Shown: in pieces, positions 16,021 through 24,096 of the stretch
Numbering within the stretch: position 1 is the stretch's first letter
How the letters are laid out: each line of letters opens with the position of its first letter
Source: Deltaproteobacteria bacterium
GTDB lineage: Bacteria; Desulfobacterota; Desulfuromonadia; Desulfuromonadales; Geopsychrobacteraceae
Assembly: GCA_024276935.1 (NCBI GenBank)
Contig: JAJRWH010000036.1
Location: forward strand, 1 to 33,736
Length of the DNA stretch: 33,736 bases
Direction of reading: 5' to 3'
Notes under the pieces: model-generated
What the model saw: only the letters and a program-made list of their open reading frames with translations
Database searches by the model: none
Told to the model about the DNA's origin: nothing
Position numbers and translations under genes: made by a program

Positions 16021-17390
16021 GCAAGGTCTTTCTGCTCTCGACCAACTATACGACCGAACCCTATCCGGTTTATCCGTTGGGGATGGCGGTCATTGCCGGG
16101 GCTCTTGAAGCCAGTGGTCACCAGACGCGCCAGTTTGATTTTCTGGTCAGCGGCAAGTCCTGTGCTGCGGTTGCCGAGGCAGTCAGTGAATTTCAGCCAG
16201 AGGTCATCTGCCTGTCGTTGCGCAATATCGACAATGTCGATTCTTTTGCCCGCGAGAGTGCCTGGTATCTGGCTCAGGTTCGAGAGCTGGTTGAGTTGCT
16301 GGGTTCGTGCAGCGTGGCTCCAATTATTGTTGGTGGTTCCGCGTTCACGATCATGCCGGAAGAAATTCTTGCGTACCTGGGCTGTCACTATGGTGTGACC
16401 GGCGAGGGCGAAGGTCTGATCTGTCAGTTGATCGATCAGCTTGTGGCAGGGGAACAGATTCCCCGTCTGAGTAACGGCGAGTCAGCCCCCCTGACAGGAA
16501 CGAGAATTGGCTCACCGCTCTATGTCAAAGAGTTTGTCGATTTCTATCTGGCTGAAAGTGGTCAGATCAATCTGCAAACCAAACGAGGATGTCCTCATCG
16601 CTGTGTCTATTGTACCTATCCGGGGATCGAGGGAAATCGCTTTCGCCCCCTTGAAGCGATTCGTGCAGTCGACGAGATTGCCGCAGCGCAACGTGATTTC
16701 GGGGTCAACAGTTTCTTCTTTGTCGATTCGGTTTTCAATGATGAACAGGGGCATTATCTGGCCTTTGCCGAAGAGCTTGAACGACGTAATCTGGGCATTT
16801 CCTGGACCGGTTTTTTTCGTCCCCAGGGGATTGGCCGTGAAGAATTGCGCTTGCTGAAGCGTTCCGGGTTGACCGCATTGGAATTGGGAACCGATGCCGC
16901 CAGTGATGCGACGTTGGCGGGGCTGAAAAAGGATTTCACCATCGCGGATGTGCTGGCGGTCAACGCCGCCTGTGTTGCCGAAGAGCTGCCGGCAGCTCAC
17001 TACATCATGTTTGGCGGCCCGGATGAAACCGAACAGACGGTACGTGAGGGATTGCGTAATATTGAGCAGATCGAGGCCAGTGTGGTCTTTGCTTTCTCCG
17101 GTTTGCGCATTTTGAGCGGCACCGAATTGCATACGCGAGCAATCGCCGATGGGGTCATTTCGGCAACAAGCTCACTGTTGATGCCGAGCTACTATTTTTC
17201 GCCGGCAATCGATCCACAACAGATGAACGAAGAGATTTTGCAAACGTTCAATCAGCGCCGTGAATGGATTTTTCCGCCCTCTGAAGGGCAGAAAAAACTT
17301 GAAGTGATGCGCCGCTTTGGTTTCAGGGGCCTGCTCTGGGATAAACTGGTCTCTTTTACCAACAAGCCTCAACAGGGTAGAAGACATTGA
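16017..17390 (+). CDS. B12-binding radical-SAM enzyme 2
   Basis: This 457-residue protein has an N-terminal B12-type domain (YPLGMAVIAGALEASGH, then IIVGGSAFTIMPEE and GEGEG at about 130) and a radical-SAM domain with RGCPHRCVYC (Cys192, Cys196, Cys199). The C-terminal part contains MFGGPDET and a loop ending in SGTELH, as in related lipid-locus radical-SAM proteins. It overlaps the preceding gene by four bases (ATGA). It is clearly different from its two neighbours, so the three are not a recent triplication. It probably modifies a chain made by the ketosynthases. Methyl transfer, ring formation or C-C bond chemistry are all compatible with the family. Confidence 0.88.
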   Translation: MSKVFLLSTNYTTEPYPVYPLGMAVIAGALEASGHQTRQFDFLVSGKSCAAVAEAVSEFQPEVICLSLRNIDNVDSFARESAWYLAQVRELVELLGSCSVAPIIVGGSAFTIMPEEILAYLGCHYGVTGEGEGLICQLIDQLVAGEQIPRLSNGESAPLTGTRIGSPLYVKEFVDFYLAESGQINLQTKRGCPHRCVYCTYPGIEGNRFRPLEAIRAVDEIAAAQRDFGVNSFFFVDSVFNDEQGHYLAFAEELERRNLGISWTGFFRPQGIGREELRLLKRSGLTALELGTDAASDATLAGLKKDFTIADVLAVNAACVAEELPAAHYIMFGGPDETEQTVREGLRNIEQIEASVVFAFSGLRILSGTELHTRAIADGVISATSSLLMPSYYFSPAIDPQQMNEEILQTFNQRREWIFPPSEGQKKLEVMRRFGFRGLLWDKLVSFTNKPQQGRRH

Positions 17391-18850
17391 TGACAGATCT
17401 TGATACCCAAAAAATTCTGCTGATTCACCCCCTGGGTTATCAGGCGGCGGCGGCAAAAAATGATATTTCGCGGATGGCGAATATTATGCCGCCCCTGGGG
17501 TTGGCCAGTATTGCCGCCTATCTGGAGCGTGAAAAGATCAGGGCTGACATGATCGATTGTTACGCACATCCAGACTCGGATGCCAAAATTCTCGACTATC
17601 TGCAACAGCAGCGCCCGGCCTGGATTGGTTTCAGCTGTACGACCTCCTCATTTCTCGATGCTGTGCGTTTGGCAGAACTGGCAAAAAGTGTCTTGCCGGA
17701 GATTCGAACTCTGTTTGGTGGGGCCCATGTCTCGGCGTTGAAAGAACAGCTGGTCGATGATTATCCTGCGGTTGATATTGCGGTGATCGGCGAAGGAGAA
17801 GAGACCCTGCGGGAGCTGATAACCTCAGGTTTCGACCAGGCTGAAACTGTTGCCGGACTGATCTTTCGCAACCCTGAGGGGCAAGCGAAATTCAGTGGAC
17901 ATCGCAGTTGTGGCCTCGAACTGGACAGCCTGCCATTTCCGGCGTATGAAAAACTGGCCGGTTATCCCGAGGCCTACAGTCTGCCGATTTTCAACTACCC
18001 CAAAGCGCCGAGCACCAGCTGTATTTCGAGTCGCGGTTGCCCCTACGCCTGCAGCTACTGTGATCGTTCCGTTTTTCAGCAGACCTTTCGCCATAATTCG
18101 GCAGATTACCTTTATCGACACCTTGACTATCTTCAGCAGCGTTTCGGAATCCGTCATATCAACTTTTATGACGATCAGTTCACCTTCAAACGTCAGCGGG
18201 TTGAAGAGTTTTGCCAGTTGATGATCGACAACCCCCTGGGGATGACTTTCAATTGTGCGGTCCGCGCCGAGCATATCGATTTTGACCTGCTCAAACTGAT
18301 GAAAGCTGCTGGCTGTTGGATGGTCAGCCTGGGTATCGAAACCGGTGATGAAGAGTTGCTGACCCAACATCGCCAGAATGCCAATCTGGATATGCTGGCG
18401 GAAAAAATCCGTTTGATCAAAAAAGCAGGAATCCGCACCAAGGGCCTGTTGATGATGGGGTTGCCGGGTGAAAATGAAGCGAGCATTCGTCGTAGCATGG
18501 AGTATGTTTTTTCGCTACCGATTGATGATTTTAACCTTTCAAAATTTACCCCTTTTCCCGGCTCACCGATCTACGAAAAAATCCACGATCTTGGTGAGTT
18601 TGATGAGGACTGGGAAAAGATGGACTGTATGCGGTTCCAGTTTGTTCCGCATGGCATGCGCAAAGAGCGATTGGAAGAGCTGTTTATCCTCTTCTATAAA
18701 AGTCATTTTCAGCGTCCGAAGGTTCTGTGGGGCTACCTGACCATGTTGTGGAAATCTCCCGACAGCTGGAAACGTTTTATTGGCAACCTGGGGAATTTTC
18801 TGCGCTTTGCCCGCAGTAATCGACGGCTGGGAGAAAGCGAAGACCGATGA
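17390..18850 (+). CDS. B12-binding radical-SAM enzyme 3
   Basis: This 486-residue protein has the class-typical layout: IMPPLGLASIAAYLE at about 32-46, LFGGAHVS at about 109, GEGEETL at about 134, then SSRGCPYACSYCDRS with Cys218, Cys222 and Cys225 (numbered one higher if the TTG at 17387 is used). Further on are FNLSKFTPFPGSPIY and a helical C-terminus. ATG 17390 shares one base with the preceding stop; the TTG three bases upstream is the alternative. The BchE/HpnJ-like organisation suggests action on a lipid or polycyclic substrate. It overlaps the glycosyltransferase gene by four bases, which ties it to the same transcript. Confidence 0.88.
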   Translation: MTDLDTQKILLIHPLGYQAAAAKNDISRMANIMPPLGLASIAAYLEREKIRADMIDCYAHPDSDAKILDYLQQQRPAWIGFSCTTSSFLDAVRLAELAKSVLPEIRTLFGGAHVSALKEQLVDDYPAVDIAVIGEGEETLRELITSGFDQAETVAGLIFRNPEGQAKFSGHRSCGLELDSLPFPAYEKLAGYPEAYSLPIFNYPKAPSTSCISSRGCPYACSYCDRSVFQQTFRHNSADYLYRHLDYLQQRFGIRHINFYDDQFTFKRQRVEEFCQLMIDNPLGMTFNCAVRAEHIDFDLLKLMKAAGCWMVSLGIETGDEELLTQHRQNANLDMLAEKIRLIKKAGIRTKGLLMMGLPGENEASIRRSMEYVFSLPIDDFNLSKFTPFPGSPIYEKIHDLGEFDEDWEKMDCMRFQFVPHGMRKERLEELFILFYKSHFQRPKVLWGYLTMLWKSPDSWKRFIGNLGNFLRFARSNRRLGESEDR

Positions 18851-20028
18851 GTGCCACTTCTCTCCGTGTTCTGATTGTGATTCCACTGTACAACCATGCG
18901 CAGACCTTGCGAAAACTGGTTGAACAAACCCTGCAGTTGCACGACCAGATGCTGGTGGTCGATGATGGAAGCAGTGATGCCGGGGCGGGGGTGCTGGAAG
19001 GGCTTGATGTCCGGATTCTGCGTCATGAAAAGAATCGAGGCAAGGGCGCTGCCCTGCAGACGGCATTTGCCGAGGCAGAAAAGCTCGGGTTCAGTCATAT
19101 AATAACCCTTGATGCCGATGGTCAGCATGATCCGGCAGATCTGCCACTTTTTCTGAGTGCCATTCAGAAATATCCGCATGCGATTCTGGTGGGAAAACGT
19201 GATTTCGATCAGGAGAGTATTCCCGGGTCTTCACGTTTTGGACGGGCGTTTTCCAATTTCTGGTTGCGGGTGCAGACAGGTACGTCGCTGGCTGACACCC
19301 AGAGTGGATTTCGGGCCTACCCGGTCAAGATTGTTCAGGGGCTCAAGTTGCGTGAGACGCGTTATTCTTTCGAGATCGAGGTGCTGGTTCGTGCCGCCTG
19401 GGCTGGTGTTGAATTGCGCGATGTCAATATCAGTGTTTACTACCCCCCGGCGGATGAACGGATCTCTCATTTTCGCGGGTTTATGGACAACTTCAGATTG
19501 ACCCTGCTCAATACCAGGCTGACTTTTCGTTCAATTGCTCCCTGGCCGCATCGCAAACTGGTGACGCCAGATGAAGTGGAGCCGAAGATCACCTTACTCC
19601 ACCCGTTGCGTTCGTTACGGACCCTGTTGACAGAAAATGTGACACCGCGCCAGTTGGCTGCTGCCGGAGCTGTTGGGATTGTTCTGGGGACCCTGCCCCT
19701 GCTGGCTGCTCATACGATTGCCATATTGCTGGTGGCTGGATTTTTCCGCCTGAACAAGGTTGCCGCAGTCGGAGTCAGTCAGTTGTGTATGCCGCCTCTG
19801 GTTCCGGGGCTGTGTATCGAAACGGGTTATTTTATGCGTCACGGGCACTTTTTGACCGAGCTGTCCCTTGAAACCCTCGGTTATCAGGCCCTGGACAGGT
19901 TTTACGAATGGTTTTTGGGCTCCCTGCTGATCGCCCCTGTCCTGGCCGCGGTAGTTGCCCTGACGATCTATCTGGCCGCAACATCGATCCGGCGTGAAAC
20001 AAAGGAGGGCAGCCGTGTCATCGAGTAA
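18847..20028 (+). CDS. GT2 glycosyltransferase fused to a DUF2062 membrane domain
   Basis: This 393-residue fusion has a cytoplasmic GT-A fold at about 1-240 with VVDDGSSD (Asp39, Asp40), NRGKGAAL and the metal-binding TLDADGQHDP (Asp89, Asp91), of the dolichol-phosphate-mannose-synthase-like type. Residues about 265-385 form a DUF2062-like membrane region with hydrophobic helices. Such enzymes usually move a sugar from a nucleotide donor to a membrane lipid. The E. coli aryl-polyene locus has a glycosyltransferase/acyltransferase fusion; here the acyltransferase is the separate next gene, overlapping by 14 bases. It may glycosylate the product or its carrier lipid. The donor is unknown. Confidence 0.88.
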   Translation: MSATSLRVLIVIPLYNHAQTLRKLVEQTLQLHDQMLVVDDGSSDAGAGVLEGLDVRILRHEKNRGKGAALQTAFAEAEKLGFSHIITLDADGQHDPADLPLFLSAIQKYPHAILVGKRDFDQESIPGSSRFGRAFSNFWLRVQTGTSLADTQSGFRAYPVKIVQGLKLRETRYSFEIEVLVRAAWAGVELRDVNISVYYPPADERISHFRGFMDNFRLTLLNTRLTFRSIAPWPHRKLVTPDEVEPKITLLHPLRSLRTLLTENVTPRQLAAAGAVGIVLGTLPLLAAHTIAILLVAGFFRLNKVAAVGVSQLCMPPLVPGLCIETGYFMRHGHFLTELSLETLGYQALDRFYEWFLGSLLIAPVLAAVVALTIYLAATSIRRETKEGSRVIE

Positions 20029-20980
20029 CAGCAGGGCTGCTCGCAAGGCCCGGCGCGAATGGACCAGTCGCAGTATCGGATCGGGCTGGCAACATCAATC
20101 CTTTTATCTGATGATCCGTTTTGGGGGTCGGCGGGCCGCTTATCTGTTGCTCTATCCGGTCGTTTTTTACTATGTGCTGCTACCGTCAGTTCGGCAAAAA
20201 TGCCGTTATTATCTGGAGCGTCGTTTCCCGGGGGGCGGTGCCTGGGCTCGGTTCAAAAACAGTTACCGGATGACCCTTGAACTTGGCAAGGTTCTGGTTG
20301 ATCGTGCCCTGGTAGGCATTCTCGGTCCCCAGCAGGTCAAGGTTTCACTTCACGGACAACAGGATCTGCTCGCTCTGCTGGCAGAGAAGAAAGGTCTGAT
20401 TCTGGTGAATGCCCATGTCGGGTGCTGGCAGGTTGCAATGTCGGCGCTTGGCTTTATGGAAACACCGGTCAATTTGCTGATGCAGCGTGAAGAAGGGGAT
20501 ATTGATCGGCACTATTTTGAGCACGCCGGAATTGAATGCCCCTACCGAATTATCGATCCACGCGGCTTTCTGGGTGGAGCCCTGGAAATGATCGAAGTTC
20601 TCAAGCGGGGCGAGGTGTTGTCGGTAATGGGTGACCGGATGCTGGGTAAGGATCGCAATGGGGTTGATGTCAGTTTTCTGGGCGGCCAGGTTCGCATGCC
20701 TTTCAGTGCCTACAAACTAGCGTCGGCAACCGGAGCACCCATCGTTGCCCTATTTTCGTACAAGACGGGACCGGACAGTTATGAACTGAAGTTGTACCGC
20801 ACGATCAGGGTGCCGCACGATCTGGGCCGAGGTCATGATGTTTTTGTCCCCTACGTGCGTGAATTTTCCGCAACCCTTGAAACCTTTTGTTCTGAGCACC
20901 CGTTTCAGTTTTTTAATTTTTTCGATATGTGGCAGAATAGCGTTGCTGAATCTGACCCTGAACCTGATTCATTAACATAG
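20015..20980 (+). CDS. LpxL/HtrB-like acyltransferase with a changed HX4(D/E) motif
   Basis: GTG 20015 is chosen because AGGAGG (20003-20008) sits six bases upstream; the product is 321 residues. A hydrophobic N-terminal segment at about 38-57 anchors it to the inner membrane. The family motif region is NAHVGCWQ (His134 to Gln139), so the usual second acidic residue is glutamine. A later block, GDRMLGKDRNG, matches the second conserved region of LpxL-like proteins. Family members transfer acyl chains from ACP to lipid A or similar acceptors. Proximity to the glycosyltransferase and to ACP 2 (14 bases downstream) suggests transfer of the polyene to a glycolipid. The Gln may alter activity or be typical for this subgroup. 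Confidence 0.82.
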   Translation: MSSSNSRAARKARREWTSRSIGSGWQHQSFYLMIRFGGRRAAYLLLYPVVFYYVLLPSVRQKCRYYLERRFPGGGAWARFKNSYRMTLELGKVLVDRALVGILGPQQVKVSLHGQQDLLALLAEKKGLILVNAHVGCWQVAMSALGFMETPVNLLMQREEGDIDRHYFEHAGIECPYRIIDPRGFLGGALEMIEVLKRGEVLSVMGDRMLGKDRNGVDVSFLGGQVRMPFSAYKLASATGAPIVALFSYKTGPDSYELKLYRTIRVPHDLGRGHDVFVPYVREFSATLETFCSEHPFQFFNFFDMWQNSVAESDPEPDSLT

Positions 20981-20994
20981 AAGGAGTAGTTCTG

Positions 20995-21246
20995 ATGAGT
21001 GTGAAGGAAAAGCTCAAACGTGTCCTGATTGAAGATCTCAACCTGGAAGACGTTGAGCCGGATGAAATAACTGATGATATGGCACTGTTCGGTGAGGGCC
21101 TGGGCCTTGATTCCCTCGATGCGGTCGAACTGGTAGTGATTGTGCAGAAGCATTTTGGGGTTGAGATCAAGGATATGGAAGAGGGCCGCCCGGCCTTGCA
21201 GACGATCAGTACCCTGGCGAAATTTATCGAGGACCGGTTGGCCTGA
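20995..21246 (+). CDS. Acyl carrier protein 2
   Basis: This 83-residue ACP has GLGLDSLDAVELVV, with Ser40 as the phosphopantetheine site, and the acidic residues around it expected for binding ketosynthases. AAGGAG at 20981-20986 is eight bases before the ATG. The stop overlaps the start of the following ketosynthase (TGATG), so ACP 2 and KS D are likely made in fixed proportion. The loop before the DSL motif (MALFGEGLG) contains an extra glycine stretch compared with ACP 1 and resembles ACPs of aryl-polyene and ladderane-type clusters. Confidence 0.93.
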   Translation: MSVKEKLKRVLIEDLNLEDVEPDEITDDMALFGEGLGLDSLDAVELVVIVQKHFGVEIKDMEEGRPALQTISTLAKFIEDRLA

Positions 21247-22439
21247 TGGGCAGGATTTTGCCGATTGCCATAACCGGACTCGGTTGTCTTTCCGGCGCGG
21301 GGATGAATCTGCGTGAATCGCTGGAAAACCTGTTTCTCAACCAACGAAACCCACGCCCTCCGCAGCGGTTTTCAACTGATCATCCGGTCAGCTATCCGGT
21401 TCTGGAACTGCGCGATGAATTTGAGTTGCCACTTGATCAACAGGAAACGGTTTATGCTCGCACCAGCCAGCTGGCATTGGCGGCAGCCCTTGAGGCGCTG
21501 CATGATGCAGGATGGGAGGCGAAAGACTTGCGAGGCAAGCGGGTTGGAGTCTGTCTCGGAACCACGGTTGGTTGTGCCCTGAACTGTGATGATTTCTACC
21601 GGGCCTACAAAGAGGGCAAAAATCCCGGAATGGCCGTTATCGAACGATTTCTGCGCAGCAACCCGGCCACGGTGATTGCCCGCCAGCTTGAACTGGATGG
21701 CCCCACCCAGATCGTGGTCAACGCCTGTTCCTCTGGTACTGATGCTATCGGAATCGGGGCTTCCTGGCTGCGGGCCGGAGCCTGTGACATTGTGATTGCC
21801 GGTGGTGCGGATGAACTGGCCCGGGTTACCTATGCCGGTTTCAGTTCGTTGATGATCACCGATACCGAACCCTGCAAGCCGTTTGATGTGAACCGAAAAG
21901 GGCTGAATCTTGGTGAAGGTGCAGGCCTGCTGGTGCTTGAACATAAAGATGTCTGTCAGAACAAACGAGTACGTGGTTATGTTCTAGGTTATGGTTCGGC
22001 CTGTGATGCCTATCACCTGACGGCACCTCGTCCGGACGGGGCCGGACTCAAACAGGCGATGAATGAAGCCTTTGCCACCAGCGGCGTCAAAGCGGAACAG
22101 ATTTCATTCGTCAATGCTCATGGCACCGGAACACCAGACAACGACCGGGTTGAAAGCCGGGTTCTGCATGAAATTCTGCCAGGAGTTCCCTTTGTTTCAA
22201 CCAAGGGTTATACAGGGCACACTCTGGGTGCTGCAGGTGGAATAGAAGCCGTTTTCACTCTGGCCTGTTTGCAGCGTGGTGAATTGCCTGCCAATATTGG
22301 TTTCTCAGATCCTGACCCTGAGCTCCCCACGACGCCCGTGACGGAAAACACCCGAATAGAAGGTGATCTGGCTCTTTCAGAATCACTGGCATTCGGTGGC
22401 AACAATGCGGTCCTGATCCTTGCCAAAGGAGAAATCTGA
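21246..22439 (+). CDS. Beta-ketoacyl-ACP synthase (KS D)
   Basis: This complete 397-residue enzyme has Cys161 (NACSSGTD), His292 (NAHGTGTPD), Lys320 and His325 (KGYTGHTLGAAGG), and a terminal LAFGGNNAVL. KGYTGHTLGA and NAHGTGTPDND are the forms usual in ApeR/ApeO-type and FabF2-type ketosynthases of polyene loci. It is coupled to ACP 2 upstream and sits one base from a cysteine-less partner downstream, giving a second KS:CLF pair in the window. It resembles KS C more than KS A or KS B in these motifs. A distinct chain length or a second elongation phase is a reasonable inference, not a proven one. Confidence 0.92.
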   Translation: MGRILPIAITGLGCLSGAGMNLRESLENLFLNQRNPRPPQRFSTDHPVSYPVLELRDEFELPLDQQETVYARTSQLALAAALEALHDAGWEAKDLRGKRVGVCLGTTVGCALNCDDFYRAYKEGKNPGMAVIERFLRSNPATVIARQLELDGPTQIVVNACSSGTDAIGIGASWLRAGACDIVIAGGADELARVTYAGFSSLMITDTEPCKPFDVNRKGLNLGEGAGLLVLEHKDVCQNKRVRGYVLGYGSACDAYHLTAPRPDGAGLKQAMNEAFATSGVKAEQISFVNAHGTGTPDNDRVESRVLHEILPGVPFVSTKGYTGHTLGAAGGIEAVFTLACLQRGELPANIGFSDPDPELPTTPVTENTRIEGDLALSESLAFGGNNAVLILAKGEI

Positions 22440-22440
22440 T

Positions 22441-23508
22441 ATGCGGATGGCAATACAGGGGATCGGGCTCTGTGGTGGTTTTGGTCAGGGGATTGAAGCC
22501 TTGCGTACAGCTCTTCAAGCTGGCCGGGTCGAGCCTCAAGAGGTTTGTATCGAGCACCAGGGGGGGCCAGAACACTTCCCGGCGTATCGGGCGGTGGTGG
22601 ATCAACTGACCGAGTTTATCCCCAAACGTGCGCTGCGCCGGATTGACCATTTTTCAAAGATGACCCTGCTCGGGGCTTGTCTGGCCCTTAAGGATGCCGA
22701 CCTGCTTGAGGCGGATCGTTCACGAACCGGGGTGGTGATTGCGACCGGTTACGGTGCCTTGAAAACCACCTTCGATTTTCTTGATTCATATCTTGATTTT
22801 GGTTACTCATGCAGCTCTCCGACCCATTTTTCCAATTCGGTTCATAATGCCGCTGCGGCCCATGTGTCGATGCAGTTCAAAGCGACAGCACCGAGTTTGA
22901 CCGTAACCCAATTTGAAATGTCGGTTGCTTCGGCGTTGCTGAGTGCGCAGCAGTGGCTGGCTGAGGGACGAGTCGATCAGGTCTTGTTCGGGGCCATTGA
23001 TGAATACTCTGAGGTGCTGCACTATTGTCGGCAGCAGTTTTTTGCCGAAGGTGAGCAAGGCCCTGTTCAACCATTGGACTTTACCATTCAGAGTGCAGTT
23101 GTTGGTGAGGGAGCCTCTTTTCTGGTTCTGACCAGAGCGGATCAGACGGCCGCTTACGCTTGTATCGACAAGGTCAGGCTTGGTAATCATCAGGTCCGTC
23201 CTCTCGAACTGGTGCCGGACGAGCGTTTGATTATTGGGGCGGATGGCCACAAGGAATGCGGGCGCTGGTATGCATCGTTGCTCAAGGACCACCCGGTAAC
23301 TGCCTATGCGGCAGTTTATGGCAGTTTTCCGGCCGCAGTCGGATTTGATCTGGCGGTAGCGGCTCTGATGCTGCGTGATCGCAAACTCTACCTGGACTCA
23401 GAGGGAGACCATTCCTCCCCGCCCGTGGATCTGTCCCCAGCAGAAAAACTGTCCTGCCTCAAATTTGGCCCAGGTGGTGATTACGGCCTGATCCAGTTGT
23501 CGACCTGA
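22441..23508 (+). CDS. Ketosynthase-like chain-length factor (no catalytic Cys), partner of KS D
   Basis: ATG 22441 follows AAAGGAG (22425-22431); the product is 355 residues. The fold markers are present (GIGLCGGFG at the start, DHFSKMTLLGACLALKDA, GVVIATGYGALKTTFDFLDS). The nucleophile region reads LTVTQFEMSVASA, so the Cys is replaced (Gln157 or Glu159 depending on the gap), and the two active-site histidine motifs are absent. This is a full-length type of chain-length factor, unlike the 239-residue one at 13796. It probably forms a heterodimer with KS D, whose gene ends one base upstream. It ends in a GGDYGLIQL strand where active enzymes have GFGG. Confidence 0.83.
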   Translation: MRMAIQGIGLCGGFGQGIEALRTALQAGRVEPQEVCIEHQGGPEHFPAYRAVVDQLTEFIPKRALRRIDHFSKMTLLGACLALKDADLLEADRSRTGVVIATGYGALKTTFDFLDSYLDFGYSCSSPTHFSNSVHNAAAAHVSMQFKATAPSLTVTQFEMSVASALLSAQQWLAEGRVDQVLFGAIDEYSEVLHYCRQQFFAEGEQGPVQPLDFTIQSAVVGEGASFLVLTRADQTAAYACIDKVRLGNHQVRPLELVPDERLIIGADGHKECGRWYASLLKDHPVTAYAAVYGSFPAAVGFDLAVAALMLRDRKLYLDSEGDHSSPPVDLSPAEKLSCLKFGPGGDYGLIQLST

Positions 23509-23516
23509 GGGGGCGT

Positions 23517-24092
23517 ATGACGGCAGCTCGAATCATCTTCTGGCTGATTTGCGGATTATTGGTTTGTGCCCCCTCCTTTGCACAGTCCACCGAGGAAGCG
23601 GCTGCCGACGAGACTGCAACCCGTTACGGGATATCTCTGCTGCGGGGCAAGGCCTACGATCCTGACCAGATCGGGCTGGTCCTGGTTCAGGGGCAAATGC
23701 TGCTCGATTATGAGCAGATATTTTGGCATCGTGCACCCGACGCACTCAAACTCAAGATTGAGCTCAATGCCGGATTAACCACTGATGGGCGTCAGCGCGG
23801 ATTGTTGTCACTGAATATGCTGGCCCTGCGTTACCTTGAAAAATTTCGTTCCGGTCGCTGGACTCCCTATCTTGAGGGGGGCATCGGTTTGATTTACACC
23901 GATTTTCGGGTTGATGGACAGGGACTGCGATTCAATTTCAATCCCCAACTCGGGGCAGGGGTTGAATATGCTCTGCCAGATAATGGAGCAATGACTTTCG
24001 GCCTGCGGCTGCACCATATTTCAAATGGCAACACCTACAAAGACAATCGTGGTGTCAATTCGGTTCTGATGATGATCGGGTATCTATTCTAG
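23517..24092 (+). CDS. PagL-like outer-membrane acyloxyacyl hydrolase (lipid A 3-O-deacylase family)
   Basis: This 191-residue exported protein has a signal peptide cleaved near Ala22 (APSFAQ), then alternating beta-strand segments and a C-terminal phenylalanine (MMIGYLF) as in eight-stranded outer-membrane barrels. The PagL active-site motif is visible as LHHISNGN with His167 and Ser169. The region where PagL has a third catalytic Glu reads NRGVNS, so that residue is not obvious. PagL removes a 3-O acyl chain from lipid A. In this locus it might instead remodel or process the exported polyene lipid at the outer membrane. It starts eight bases after the chain-length factor with GAGGGGG just before the ATG. 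Confidence 0.82.
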   Translation: MTAARIIFWLICGLLVCAPSFAQSTEEAAADETATRYGISLLRGKAYDPDQIGLVLVQGQMLLDYEQIFWHRAPDALKLKIELNAGLTTDGRQRGLLSLNMLALRYLEKFRSGRWTPYLEGGIGLIYTDFRVDGQGLRFNFNPQLGAGVEYALPDNGAMTFGLRLHHISNGNTYKDNRGVNSVLMMIGYLF

Positions 24093-24096
24093 GATT

